34,683 nt of DNA, taken from positions 1-34,683 of the forward strand of contig JAYYZE010000033.1 of the NCBI GenBank assembly GCA_036340235.1, given 5' to 3'. The translations under genes and the position numbers were made by a program. The notes beneath the pieces were generated by a model that was not told where the DNA came from, did not search any database, and saw nothing but the letters and a program-made list of their open reading frames with translations. Origin of the DNA: GCA-2862585 sp036340235 (GTDB taxonomy: Bacteria; Bacteroidota; Bacteroidia; Flavobacteriales; UBA7312). Positions 1 through 7,851 of the stretch are shown piece by piece; within the stretch, counting starts at the first letter, position 1, and every line of letters begins with the position of its first letter.

Positions 1-6
1 CATACT

Positions 7-1080
7 ATGAAAAGTCTTTCTATTTTATTAATCATCATTTTTTCCTTGTCATCGTGCATAACGATTGAAACAATATCTTCTGGTTTTAAAGATGAGATTT
101 ACTATTCGGCAGACAAATATGATGAAGTGGCCTCCCAAGAACAAGAATCCAAAAACAGCGTGGCAGAAGACATGCAAGTGGAATCCTATGATTCAGATGG
201 CGAGCAAGATTTTACTGATGAGTATTCATCTGACGATTATTACGATTATCAGTATTCTGCAAGACTAAGGCGTTTTCATGGCCCTAGCTTCGGCTTTAAC
301 TATTACAACAATTATTTTACTAATTCTTTTTGGTACTCAAACAACCCCTATCACTGCGGGGTAAGCATTTATTACGGATATAATTTTTGGGATCCTTTTT
401 ATTATGATCCATTTTACACGCATTATCATCTGATGTTAAGTCCTTACTATTATTCTAATTGGCATGCCCATCATCATTATTACCATCCCTACAATAATTA
501 TTTGTTAGCAGCTCACTATTACCCTACCTACTTCAACTCTTTTGATAACAACAGCATTTATTATGGGCCAAGAATTGATAACAAAAACAAAACTCCAGAA
601 CGCTTTGCTAGATTGTATAAGGAAACTGTGAAAAATAATATGCCATCTACTACTTCAAAGTTCTCTAGTGAAAGCGAAGTAAAATCGCCTTCATATTATT
701 CCAAAAATCCTTCCAACACATTTTTCGAAAGGCCTTTAAACGGAAATAAAATCAATTCATCGTCGTCAGCTAAAACAAATACCAATATTTTTTCAAAACC
801 CAATAAAAACAATTCACTAAACAAAGAAAACAACTATTACAAACCTGAGAATAACTCACCTTCCTATTCTCAACCGAAACCTAATAATAGTAAACAAGCT
901 TTCAGCAAACCAAGCTACAATAAGCCCAAGCCTACTAAATTTTACTCAAGACCAAAACAAAATACACAACGAAAACCATCGTATAACAAATCAACGCCTT
1001 CGCCATCTAACAATAAATCGTACTCTAACCCCAGTAGAAGCTATACGCCTAGAGGAGGAAGCGGTAAAAGACCAAGATAA
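7..1080 (+). CDS. Tyr/Asn-rich hypothetical lipoprotein
   Basis: I do not recognise this 357-residue protein. It opens with a lipoprotein signal peptide: a hydrophobic stretch and a lipobox LSSC with Cys17, so it is probably anchored in the outer or inner membrane. Residues about 25-85 are acidic. Residues about 85-190 are extremely rich in Tyr, Phe, His and Asn (runs such as HAHHHYYHPYNNY). The rest is a basic, low-complexity Ser/Asn/Lys/Pro tail with recurring PSYNK-type units, ending in GGSGKRPR. Such composition suggests a disordered, surface-interacting or structural protein, but that is inference. The ATG at 7 suits the signal peptide. It lies 8 bp upstream of a FadL-type barrel gene, so the two are probably co-transcribed. 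Confidence 0.75.
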   Translation: MKSLSILLIIIFSLSSCITIETISSGFKDEIYYSADKYDEVASQEQESKNSVAEDMQVESYDSDGEQDFTDEYSSDDYYDYQYSARLRRFHGPSFGFNYYNNYFTNSFWYSNNPYHCGVSIYYGYNFWDPFYYDPFYTHYHLMLSPYYYSNWHAHHHYYHPYNNYLLAAHYYPTYFNSFDNNSIYYGPRIDNKNKTPERFARLYKETVKNNMPSTTSKFSSESEVKSPSYYSKNPSNTFFERPLNGNKINSSSSAKTNTNIFSKPNKNNSLNKENNYYKPENNSPSYSQPKPNNSKQAFSKPSYNKPKPTKFYSRPKQNTQRKPSYNKSTPSPSNNKSYSNPSRSYTPRGGSGKRPR

Positions 1081-1088
1081 TTTATATT

Positions 1089-2567
1089 ATGACAAAACGT
1101 ATATTCTCAATCGCTATTTTATTTTCATGCATTACTCATCTGTTTGCTCAAAGTCATTATGATGCATTTCTTTATTCTGAATCAAATTTATTAGGTACAG
1201 CTAGGAGTTCTGGTATGGCTAATGCTTTTGGTGCACTAGGTGCCGATATGTCGGTTTTAAGTATTAATCCGGCAGGTCTTGGAGTATATCAATCTGTCGA
1301 ATTTTCTTACAGCCTAAGCTTGAGAGGAATTGATAGAACAAGTTATTTCAAAGAAAACAAAATCACCAATAGCATCGGAAGCTTTAATGTTCCGTCAGTT
1401 GGATTAGTTGCGCCAGTTAAAACCGATAATAACTCAAACTGGAAGCGTTTCAATATTGGTTTGGCTTACAACACTAATACAATCTTCAGTTCAAATACAA
1501 TCCAAAGTGGCTATAATGCTAACTCTTCATTGGTTGATGCTTTTTTAAATTCTGCATTTGGTTACCAACTTGCAGAACTTAATCCGTTTTTTGAGTTGGC
1601 AGCATTTGATACCGACTTAATAGACTTACAATCAGACTCTAGTGGATGGATTGATGATGGTAATTATTTTAGAGAAGTACAATCAGGACAAGATCAGTTC
1701 AAACAAACTGATATTACTGGTTCCTCCGGAGAATTTGTGATTAGCTATGCTGGTTCCTATATGGAGAAGTTATATTTAGGTGCTACTCTTGGATTATCCA
1801 ATATTAATTACCGTAAAAACTCAAGGTATAATGAACGAAATTTTGTTGACACTAACACGACTGTTCAGTATTTTGATATGTATGAAAATCAATATACCAC
1901 TGGCTCAGGTGTAAACCTCAAAATTGGTGGTATTTATCGGGCTAACGATAATGTAAGACTTGGTTTAGCCTGGCATTCTCCTACTTTATTTGATATGCAT
2001 GATGAATGGGAAATGCAACTACGTACTCAACATAAATTTAACGATAGTAGCTACGCATATACTTACACCTCGCCGTACGGAATATACGATTACACTATTT
2101 CAACCCCAATGAAATTAATTGGAAGTGGGGCTGTAATTTATAACAATCTAATCATAAGCGCCGATTTAGAATTAGTGGATTATTCCACAATGAAAATGAC
2201 TGGAGATGACTATGATTATTTTAATGAACAAGAGAATTTAATTATTACTAACTACACTAAAGTGATTAACTCACGTATCGGGGCTGAATTAAATTTATCA
2301 CCATTTATTTTAAGAGGCGGTTATTCTCACAATCAAATACCATATTTAGTTGATAAATCAGGCAATTCTTTAGATAGCTTTAGTAATGAAAAGACGTCAT
2401 ATTGTATTGGTTTTGGAAAAAGAGCTAAGTATCGATACTTTGATTTGTCGTATATTTTTACTGAATATTCTCAGGGTGATGCTTTGTACAGTACATTCTA
2501 TGAGCCAGCACATAAGCTAACAACCACAACTTATACTTTGATGTTTACAATGGGTTGGAAATTCTAA
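1089..2567 (+). CDS. Outer-membrane barrel protein, OmpP1/FadL/TodX family
   Basis: A 492-residue outer-membrane protein with a signal peptide ending at about residue 20 (FAQ). The N-terminal region carries the pattern RSSGMANAFGALGADMSVL followed by NPAGLGVY, which is the hallmark of the Bacteroidota branch of the FadL/OmpP1 family. In FadL the N-terminal segment plugs the barrel and the protein carries long-chain fatty acids or other hydrophobic compounds across the outer membrane. The remainder alternates aromatic and polar strands as expected for a barrel, ending in Trp-Lys-Phe. The substrate cannot be read from sequence. Its stop codon overlaps that of the convergent TPR gene by 4 bp. 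Confidence 0.88.
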   Translation: MTKRIFSIAILFSCITHLFAQSHYDAFLYSESNLLGTARSSGMANAFGALGADMSVLSINPAGLGVYQSVEFSYSLSLRGIDRTSYFKENKITNSIGSFNVPSVGLVAPVKTDNNSNWKRFNIGLAYNTNTIFSSNTIQSGYNANSSLVDAFLNSAFGYQLAELNPFFELAAFDTDLIDLQSDSSGWIDDGNYFREVQSGQDQFKQTDITGSSGEFVISYAGSYMEKLYLGATLGLSNINYRKNSRYNERNFVDTNTTVQYFDMYENQYTTGSGVNLKIGGIYRANDNVRLGLAWHSPTLFDMHDEWEMQLRTQHKFNDSSYAYTYTSPYGIYDYTISTPMKLIGSGAVIYNNLIISADLELVDYSTMKMTGDDYDYFNEQENLIITNYTKVINSRIGAELNLSPFILRGGYSHNQIPYLVDKSGNSLDSFSNEKTSYCIGFGKRAKYRYFDLSYIFTEYSQGDALYSTFYEPAHKLTTTTYTLMFTMGWKF

Positions 2568-4036
2568 TTAATCCTCTCCAGACCCGCCTTCGCTTTTTGT
2601 TCTATACTTTGTTCGTATAGGTGGTTTTTTAGACCGATAGTAGTTTTAAAGTATTCTTCAGCAAGCTTAAAATCTTTTTTATTTTCGTATATAAGAGCCA
2701 TTTGGAGTGATGACTTAGCAGCAAAAAAATACTGTTCCTTTGCTCCTTTTACAAACGCTTTGTTGTAATAAACAAGTGCTAAATTCGTTTCATTTAATTG
2801 TTCATGCGTTCTTCCCAAACGATAGTAATAATCTAATTCGTCATGCAAATCATTCCATTTGTTTGGGCTTATCTGATTTAATTCGTTGAGGGCTTTTTGG
2901 TAATACCCACCGTCAAAATAAAGTCTGGCTTTTAGAAGTGCTTTATTGGGTTTTTGCTTTCTTCTGTAAAAGTTTTGTGCTTCTTTATCAGCGTCAATTT
3001 GCATACTACCTACAGAGTTGATTTGTTCCTTGTATGTATAATAAGCAGTTGTATCGTCGTTGATGAAAGCGAACCAACTCATTCTCATAAGTGTTGATTT
3101 TTTATAGTTTTTTCCATCAAATTTTGTAAGATATCTATTGAAGTAGAGTAGGCAATCCTTTTTAATTTGATTCAATTTGCCAATACCTAATAAATAATCT
3201 AAGTATAAAAAATTATGAATTTCTGAACTTTGTGTTCTGTTTTCAAGTATTTTGATGGCTAAATCATTTTGTGCAGTTTTTGTCGCTAATCGGCTGGCAG
3301 CAAAGTTTAGCAAGATGTTCTGACTGTCTTTGATGTCATTTAGTACATTATTGAGGTCTTCCTTATTGTTATCTAAATTCATTTTTAAAAAGGAATACAA
3401 GAAGTATGTTTCATCTAGCATGACTGAAAATGCATTGTCTTTTTTCATTCGTTCTATGGTTTGTTCTAGTAAAACAAAGCCATTTTTTAAATCCCCTTGC
3501 ATGCCAGCAACTGTCAAAATCCACTGATAGCGTTCAGGTACGCTACCCAATAATGAATATAACAATCCTAGACTCTTACCGTTTGGTAAAAAATCAGGAT
3601 AAAGTACATTATTTTTTTCTAGTAGTTTATAGGCCTTTCTAATTTCGTAGGCAGCTGTAAAGTAATCACCAAACTTTAATCGATTGGCTGACCATTGAAG
3701 ATGTATCTCAGCTTGGCTATATAATGCCCAGGGTGACTGGGCGTCATCATTAATAATATTTGAAATTCTAGAGTCTTTATATGTTTTAAGTCTTTGAAAA
3801 TCTGATTCTTCTTCACCAATTTGAATGACCAAATAGTCGATGTAATTTTCAATTAAATAAACTAGTGAGTTCTCAGGGTTTTTTTGTTTTTCAAGCGTAA
3901 CTAGAAGCTTTGCTTGTTCAAACTTGAGATTGATTGTGGCTGTATAAGCAGACTGACAATTATGATTCCAATCAAATTTGGCACTTGCCGGAAGACAAAC
4001 GACAACTAAAACAAAAATTGTAAGTAGTTTGTGCAT
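2564..4036 (-). CDS. Exported tetratricopeptide-repeat protein
   Basis: About 490 residues, with a signal peptide (MHKLLTIFVLVVVCLPASA) that predicts export to the periplasm. The body is alpha-helical. Near the C-terminus are TPR-like helical pairs, for instance the segment reading YYRLGRTHEQLNETNLALVYY and the following AAKSSLQMALIYENKKDF. TPRs mediate protein contacts; no catalytic motif is visible and the family function is unknown to me. The frame also stays open to a TTG at 4069, but the ATG at 4036 gives a clean signal peptide and leaves room for a TAnnTTTG element at 4067-4074. It follows the zinc-ribbon gene in the same direction by under 50 bp and may be read both from that operon and from its own promoter. 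Confidence 0.78.
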   Translation of the reverse strand: MHKLLTIFVLVVVCLPASAKFDWNHNCQSAYTATINLKFEQAKLLVTLEKQKNPENSLVYLIENYIDYLVIQIGEEESDFQRLKTYKDSRISNIINDDAQSPWALYSQAEIHLQWSANRLKFGDYFTAAYEIRKAYKLLEKNNVLYPDFLPNGKSLGLLYSLLGSVPERYQWILTVAGMQGDLKNGFVLLEQTIERMKKDNAFSVMLDETYFLYSFLKMNLDNNKEDLNNVLNDIKDSQNILLNFAASRLATKTAQNDLAIKILENRTQSSEIHNFLYLDYLLGIGKLNQIKKDCLLYFNRYLTKFDGKNYKKSTLMRMSWFAFINDDTTAYYTYKEQINSVGSMQIDADKEAQNFYRRKQKPNKALLKARLYFDGGYYQKALNELNQISPNKWNDLHDELDYYYRLGRTHEQLNETNLALVYYNKAFVKGAKEQYFFAAKSSLQMALIYENKKDFKLAEEYFKTTIGLKNHLYEQSIEQKAKAGLERIN

Positions 4037-4066
4037 GATAAAGATTCTTAGAGATTGAATCTTTTT

Positions 4067-4074
4067 CAAAAGTA
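4067..4074 (-). promoter_or_regulatory. Candidate -7 promoter element for the TPR gene
   Basis: On the minus strand this reads TACTTTTG, a full match to the Bacteroidota -7 consensus TAnnTTTG. It lies about 30 bp upstream of the ATG at 4036. I see no convincing -33 TTG at the right distance, so this is a moderate call. Confidence 0.4.
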
Positions 4075-4084
4075 AAACAAAAAA

Positions 4085-4855
4085 TTAGGCTTTGTCTTTT
4101 TCTTTTTCGAACATTTCTGAGTCGACAAGAATACGACCACAATGTTCACAAACAATAATCTTTTTATGAGCTTTTATGTCGAGTTGTCTTTGTGGTGGGA
4201 TTTTACTGTAACAACCACCGCATGAATCTCTTTCAACTGATACCACTGCTAAGCCATTTCTGGAACTTTTACGTATGCGTTTGTAAGCAGAAAGCAGTCG
4301 TTCATCGACTACTTTTTCAGCTTTTTTAGATTGTTCTAATAGTTTTTCTTCGTCCTTTTCGGTTTCTGAAACAATGGTAGCCAATTCTAATTTCTTTTCC
4401 TCGAAAATTTCTTTTCTTTCATTCAAAACTTCAGAAGATTCGGCTTTGGTAACTTTTAGTAATTCTATCTTGGCTAGGTTGTCTTTTATTTTTTTGTTGG
4501 CTAGTTCTATTTCCAAATTTTGGAATTCAATTTCCTTAGAAAGAGAATCATACTCTCTGTTATTCTTAATATTATTTAGTTGTTCGCTGTACTTCTTAAC
4601 AAGTTCTTCAGATTCTTTAATCGATAATTTTCTTTTTGTTATGTTATTTTCTTTGTCAGAGATGTCAGAATCAATTTTTTCAATTCTAGTTTCTACTCCT
4701 TTCAATTCGTCTTCTAGGTCTTGAACTTCTAAAGGTAGTTCACCTCTGACCGTTTTGATTTTGTCGATTTCAGAATCAATGGTTTGTAATTTATGTAGTG
4801 CATGAAGTTTGTCTTCTACTGAAAATTCGATTGAGGTAGATTTCTTTTTTGCCAT
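4085..4855 (-). CDS. Coiled-coil protein with C-terminal C4 zinc ribbon
   Basis: A 256-residue protein with a long antiparallel coiled coil (about residues 15-190, dominated by Lys, Glu, Leu and Ile) followed by a C4 zinc ribbon: CGGC, a spacer of about 20 residues including PPQRQLD, then CEHCGR. This is the zf-RING_7 (DUF164) family, found widely in bacteria. Structural work on relatives suggests nucleic-acid or ribosome-related roles, but the function is not settled. Its start overlaps the stop of the nif3-like gene as TAATG, so the two are translationally coupled. The same nif3-like plus zinc-ribbon pair is common in Bacteroidota and in other phyla. Confidence 0.87.
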   Translation of the reverse strand: MAKKKSTSIEFSVEDKLHALHKLQTIDSEIDKIKTVRGELPLEVQDLEDELKGVETRIEKIDSDISDKENNITKRKLSIKESEELVKKYSEQLNNIKNNREYDSLSKEIEFQNLEIELANKKIKDNLAKIELLKVTKAESSEVLNERKEIFEEKKLELATIVSETEKDEEKLLEQSKKAEKVVDERLLSAYKRIRKSSRNGLAVVSVERDSCGGCYSKIPPQRQLDIKAHKKIIVCEHCGRILVDSEMFEKEKDKA

Positions 4856-5952
4856 TATTTCAAATAGTTGATTGGGTTCGTATTTACACGTGATAAATGG
4901 GTGGCAAACTTAGTAAATTTTTTCTTAAGTAAATCATAAATTAGCTCTTTAGTAAATTGCTCACTTTCAAAATGGCCAATATCTGCAATTACTATCTTGT
5001 TGTTGGCATCGAAAAACTGATGATATTTAAAGTCAGCACTAATAAAAATGTCCGCTTCTTTTGAAATAGCGTCACTAAGAAGAAATGAGCCAGAACCACC
5101 ACATAACGCAACTTTACTAATGGGTTGGTTTAACATCTTGGTGTGTCTAATAACTTCTGTTTTCATCACTTTCTTTAAGTGCTTTAAAAAGTCCTCAGTA
5201 TTCATTGGATTAGGCAGATACCCAATCATTCCAGAGCCGATGCCTATGTGATGATTTTCTAGTGTGAAAATATCGTATGACACTTCTTCGTATGGATGTG
5301 TCTCTAACATTTTAGTGGTGATATTTCTTTCTAAATAAGCCGGAAAAACCATTTCAATTTTGGACTCTTTCTCGTGATGGAGTTTGTTTTTTTGCCCATA
5401 GCTAGGCTGGCTGTCATCGTTTCCACAAAAGGTTCCTACACCATGAGTGTTAAAGCTACATTTGCTGTAATTGCCAATGTTTCCACCACCAGCTTCCCAC
5501 ATACTGTCTTTCACTGATTGTTCAAATTCTGTTGGCACATAAACATTGATTTTTTTCATTTGCCCTTTTTTGTAGCGAAGAACTTTTGTCCTTTCTAGTC
5601 CTAGCTTTGAGGCAATGGCGCCATTAACGCCATTGGATACGTTATCCAAGTTGGTATGTATGGCAAAAATGGAAATGTTGTTTTTTATAGCTTTAATGAT
5701 TGTTTCGTGTATGTAGTTTGAGCGATCAAACGATTTGATTCCAGTGAAAACAATGGGATGATGGGCAATAATTAAGTCGCATTGCCTATTGATTGCCTCG
5801 TCCACTACCTCTTGCGTACAGTCAATTGTTATTAATGCTTGATTGACATTCGTTAGGCCATTGTCAACAATCAGCCCCGAATTGTCGTATGATTCTTGTA
5901 GTGATTGTGGCGCCACTGACTCCAAGAAACTGGTTATTTCTGTTAATTTCAT
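4855..5952 (-). CDS. Nif3-like dinuclear metal centre protein (DUF34)
   Basis: About 365 residues, homologous to NIF3/YqfO/YbgI, toroidal hexamers with a dinuclear metal site whose physiological reaction is still debated (GTP cyclohydrolase I type 2 is a frequent but doubtful label). Visible metal-site motifs are AHHP near residue 65, HTNLDN near 100, and close to the C-terminus SADFKYHQFFDA with IADIGHFESEQF. The middle, about residues 125-235, is the inserted PII-like domain that distinguishes the long YqfO-type form. The frame is also open at a TTG at 5955; the ATG at 5952 (MKLTEIT) is the better start. It heads the minus-strand unit with the zinc-ribbon gene and is divergent from lpxK. 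Confidence 0.9.
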   Translation of the reverse strand: MKLTEITSFLESVAPQSLQESYDNSGLIVDNGLTNVNQALITIDCTQEVVDEAINRQCDLIIAHHPIVFTGIKSFDRSNYIHETIIKAIKNNISIFAIHTNLDNVSNGVNGAIASKLGLERTKVLRYKKGQMKKINVYVPTEFEQSVKDSMWEAGGGNIGNYSKCSFNTHGVGTFCGNDDSQPSYGQKNKLHHEKESKIEMVFPAYLERNITTKMLETHPYEEVSYDIFTLENHHIGIGSGMIGYLPNPMNTEDFLKHLKKVMKTEVIRHTKMLNQPISKVALCGGSGSFLLSDAISKEADIFISADFKYHQFFDANNKIVIADIGHFESEQFTKELIYDLLKKKFTKFATHLSRVNTNPINYLK

Positions 5953-5956
5953 CAAT

Positions 5957-5964
5957 CAAAAATA
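5957..5964 (-). promoter_or_regulatory. Candidate -7 promoter element for the nif3-like gene
   Basis: Minus-strand TATTTTTG matches TAnnTTTG exactly. Only 4 bp separate its last G from the ATG at 5952, so a transcript starting about 5-6 nt downstream would begin at the start codon itself. No clear -33 element is seen. Confidence 0.4.
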
Positions 5965-5982
5965 GTATATTAATTTTTTTGT

Positions 5983-5990
5983 TATATTTG
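5983..5990 (+). promoter_or_regulatory. Candidate -7 promoter element for lpxK
   Basis: TATATTTG is an exact TAnnTTTG match in the 71-bp divergent gap between the nif3-like gene and lpxK. It would give a leader of roughly 28 nt before the ATG at 6024. The -33 element is not convincing. Confidence 0.5.
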
Positions 5991-6023
5991 TTTTGAACAT
6001 AAAATTTATTTCCTTAGAAAAAT

Positions 6024-7097
6024 ATGCCATTTCTTAAGTTATTTCTTATACCAATTTCTATTCTGTATGGATTAATTGTTTCATTCAGAAATATGTTGTT
6101 TGATTTTAACGTTATCAAGTCCAAAAAATATGATGTTCCCATTATTTCAATTGGCAATCTTTGTGTTGGTGGCAGTGGCAAATCCCCAATGGTTGAGTAT
6201 ATTGTTAAACTATTAAGTGATTTCAGCGATGTGGCAGTTCTTAGTAGGGGATATGGTCGTGTAACATCTGGATTTCATTGGGTAAAATTAAGCTCATGTG
6301 TAAGAGACGTTGGTGATGAACCCTTACAAATCAAACGAAAGTTTCCAAATGTTTCAGTGGCAGTCTCGGAAAATAGACAAAAAGGCATTAAAAAACTTTT
6401 GGTACACAAATGTCAAGTAGTAATTTTGGATGATGGTTATCAACACAGGTGGGTAAAACCAGGACTTAGTATTTTGCTGACTACATATGACAATCTTTTT
6501 ATTAATGACTATTTATTGCCTTATGGCTCATTGAGGGAGAGTCGCAAAAGAGCTGATAGAGCCGACATTATAGTAGTCACAAAATCACCAAAACCATTGT
6601 TGCCACTCGATGAATACCGACTTAAAGAACAAATTGCACCCAGCTTAAATCAAAAATTGTGTTTTTCGTACATTGATTACAAAGCCCCACAAATGATGTT
6701 CGATAGTTCTACTACTAACTTAATAAACAAGAAAATTATACTGGTCACAGCAATATCATCTTCAAAGCAAATTGTAGATTATGTGAAAGAAAAGGCCGAT
6801 TTAGTCAAGCATTTTGAATACAGAGATCATAAATTTTTCAAAAAAAAAGATGTTTTAAAAATTATTAAAAGCTACACTCAAATTAATTCCGAAGAAAAGT
6901 TAATTTTGACTACAGAAAAAGATGCCTCAAGATTGGCAGTCTTTGAAAACGAGTTTAAAACAATTTCCTTTGCTTACTTACCCATTGAGGTAAAGTTTCA
7001 AGGGAACATTAACTTTAACGAATTAATTATAAATTATGCTGGAAAGAATAAAAACAATCACCAAATTTCTATCACAAAAAATGCCGTATGCTCCTGA
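6024..7097 (+). CDS. lpxK: Tetraacyldisaccharide 4'-kinase LpxK
   Basis: This 357-residue inner-membrane-associated kinase phosphorylates the 4' position of tetraacyldisaccharide-1-phosphate to form lipid IVA, the sixth step of lipid A synthesis. An N-terminal hydrophobic segment (about residues 4-22) is the membrane anchor. The P-loop is GNLCVGGSGKSP (44-55), where the usual form is GGTGKTP, so both threonines are serine here. LSRGYGR (73-79) and DDGYQHR (136-142) are the other LpxK signatures. The C-terminus, after about residue 335, runs for 62 bp through the start of the purine nucleoside phosphorylase gene in another frame. Length is normal for the Bacteroidota family. Confidence 0.95.
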   Translation: MPFLKLFLIPISILYGLIVSFRNMLFDFNVIKSKKYDVPIISIGNLCVGGSGKSPMVEYIVKLLSDFSDVAVLSRGYGRVTSGFHWVKLSSCVRDVGDEPLQIKRKFPNVSVAVSENRQKGIKKLLVHKCQVVILDDGYQHRWVKPGLSILLTTYDNLFINDYLLPYGSLRESRKRADRADIIVVTKSPKPLLPLDEYRLKEQIAPSLNQKLCFSYIDYKAPQMMFDSSTTNLINKKIILVTAISSSKQIVDYVKEKADLVKHFEYRDHKFFKKKDVLKIIKSYTQINSEEKLILTTEKDASRLAVFENEFKTISFAYLPIEVKFQGNINFNELIINYAGKNKNNHQISITKNAVCS

Positions 7098-7845
7098 AGT
7101 TGGCATCATTTTAGGCACTGGTTTGGGTGGTTTGGTAGATAAAATAGAAATTGATTACACCATTTCTTATGAGGCTATTCCTAACTTTCCACTCTCTACT
7201 GTTGAAGGACATAAAGGTCGCTTAATTTTTGGCAAACTTTCAGATAAAAAGGTAATTGCTATGCAAGGACGATTTCATTTTTATGAAGGCTATTCCATTC
7301 AAGAAGTCACACTGCCAGTCAGAGTAATGAAACTGTTAGGAATCACCCAACTTGTAATATCTAATGCCAGTGGGGGTGTTAATCCACATTACGAAGTAGG
7401 GGATTTAATGGTTTTAAACGACCACATAAACTTAATTCCAAGTCCTCTAATAGGACCAAACATGTCATCTTTCGGTCCACGTTTCCCAGACATGAGCGAA
7501 ACGTATGACAAAAAATTAGTTGATAAGGCCATGGAAATAGGTAGAAAACATGGCTACCGAATTTTTGAAGGGGTATATGCAGCAGTCACTGGTCCATGCT
7601 TAGAAACGCCTGCAGAATATAAATATGTTCGAATTATTGGTGCTGACACCGTTGGTATGTCAACCGTTCCTGAAGCCATTGTGGCTAGGCATATGGATCT
7701 CCCATGTTTCGCCATATCTGTTATCACTGATTTGGGAGTGGAAGGAAAAATACAAAAGGTAAGCCATGAAGAAATTCAAGAGGTTGCTGAAGTGGCAGAG
7801 CCAAAACTCACACAAGTCGTTGAGGAACTAATATCGAATTTGTAA
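7036..7845 (+). CDS. punA: Purine nucleoside phosphorylase, trimeric PNP-I type
   Basis: A 269-residue cytosolic enzyme that cleaves purine nucleosides with phosphate to base plus (deoxy)ribose-1-phosphate in purine salvage. Signatures: GIILGTGLGG (23-32) for phosphate binding, GRFHFYEGY around His81, NASGGVNP (110-117), GPCLETPAE with Glu190 (human Glu201), and MSTVPEAIVARH around 208-219. Human Asn243, which contacts the 6-oxo group and N7 of the base, aligns with Asp232 in VITDLG. The start at 7036 (MLERIKTITKFL) is well inside lpxK but matches the family's N-terminal helix, and starting after 7097 would remove that helix and the phosphate-binding loop. Translation is probably coupled to lpxK. 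Confidence 0.93.
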   Translation: MLERIKTITKFLSQKMPYAPEVGIILGTGLGGLVDKIEIDYTISYEAIPNFPLSTVEGHKGRLIFGKLSDKKVIAMQGRFHFYEGYSIQEVTLPVRVMKLLGITQLVISNASGGVNPHYEVGDLMVLNDHINLIPSPLIGPNMSSFGPRFPDMSETYDKKLVDKAMEIGRKHGYRIFEGVYAAVTGPCLETPAEYKYVRIIGADTVGMSTVPEAIVARHMDLPCFAISVITDLGVEGKIQKVSHEEIQEVAEVAEPKLTQVVEELISNL

Positions 7846-7851
7846 ATAATT

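Noticed and set aside
850..1060. Possible tandem repeat in the lipoprotein tail (PSYNK-like units)
   Set aside because: The units vary in spacing and codons. It is low-complexity sequence rather than a true DNA repeat, and no CRISPR-like or minisatellite structure is present.
4037..4069. TTG start for the TPR protein at 4069
   Set aside because: The ATG at 4036 gives a proper signal peptide, and the TTG lies within a TAnnTTTG promoter match.
4374..4724. A 116-codon open frame on the plus strand opposite the zinc-ribbon gene
   Set aside because: It is rich in Ser, Phe and Leu, as expected for the complement of a Lys/Glu-rich coiled coil. There are no motifs and no promoter, and the opposite strand encodes a clear family member.
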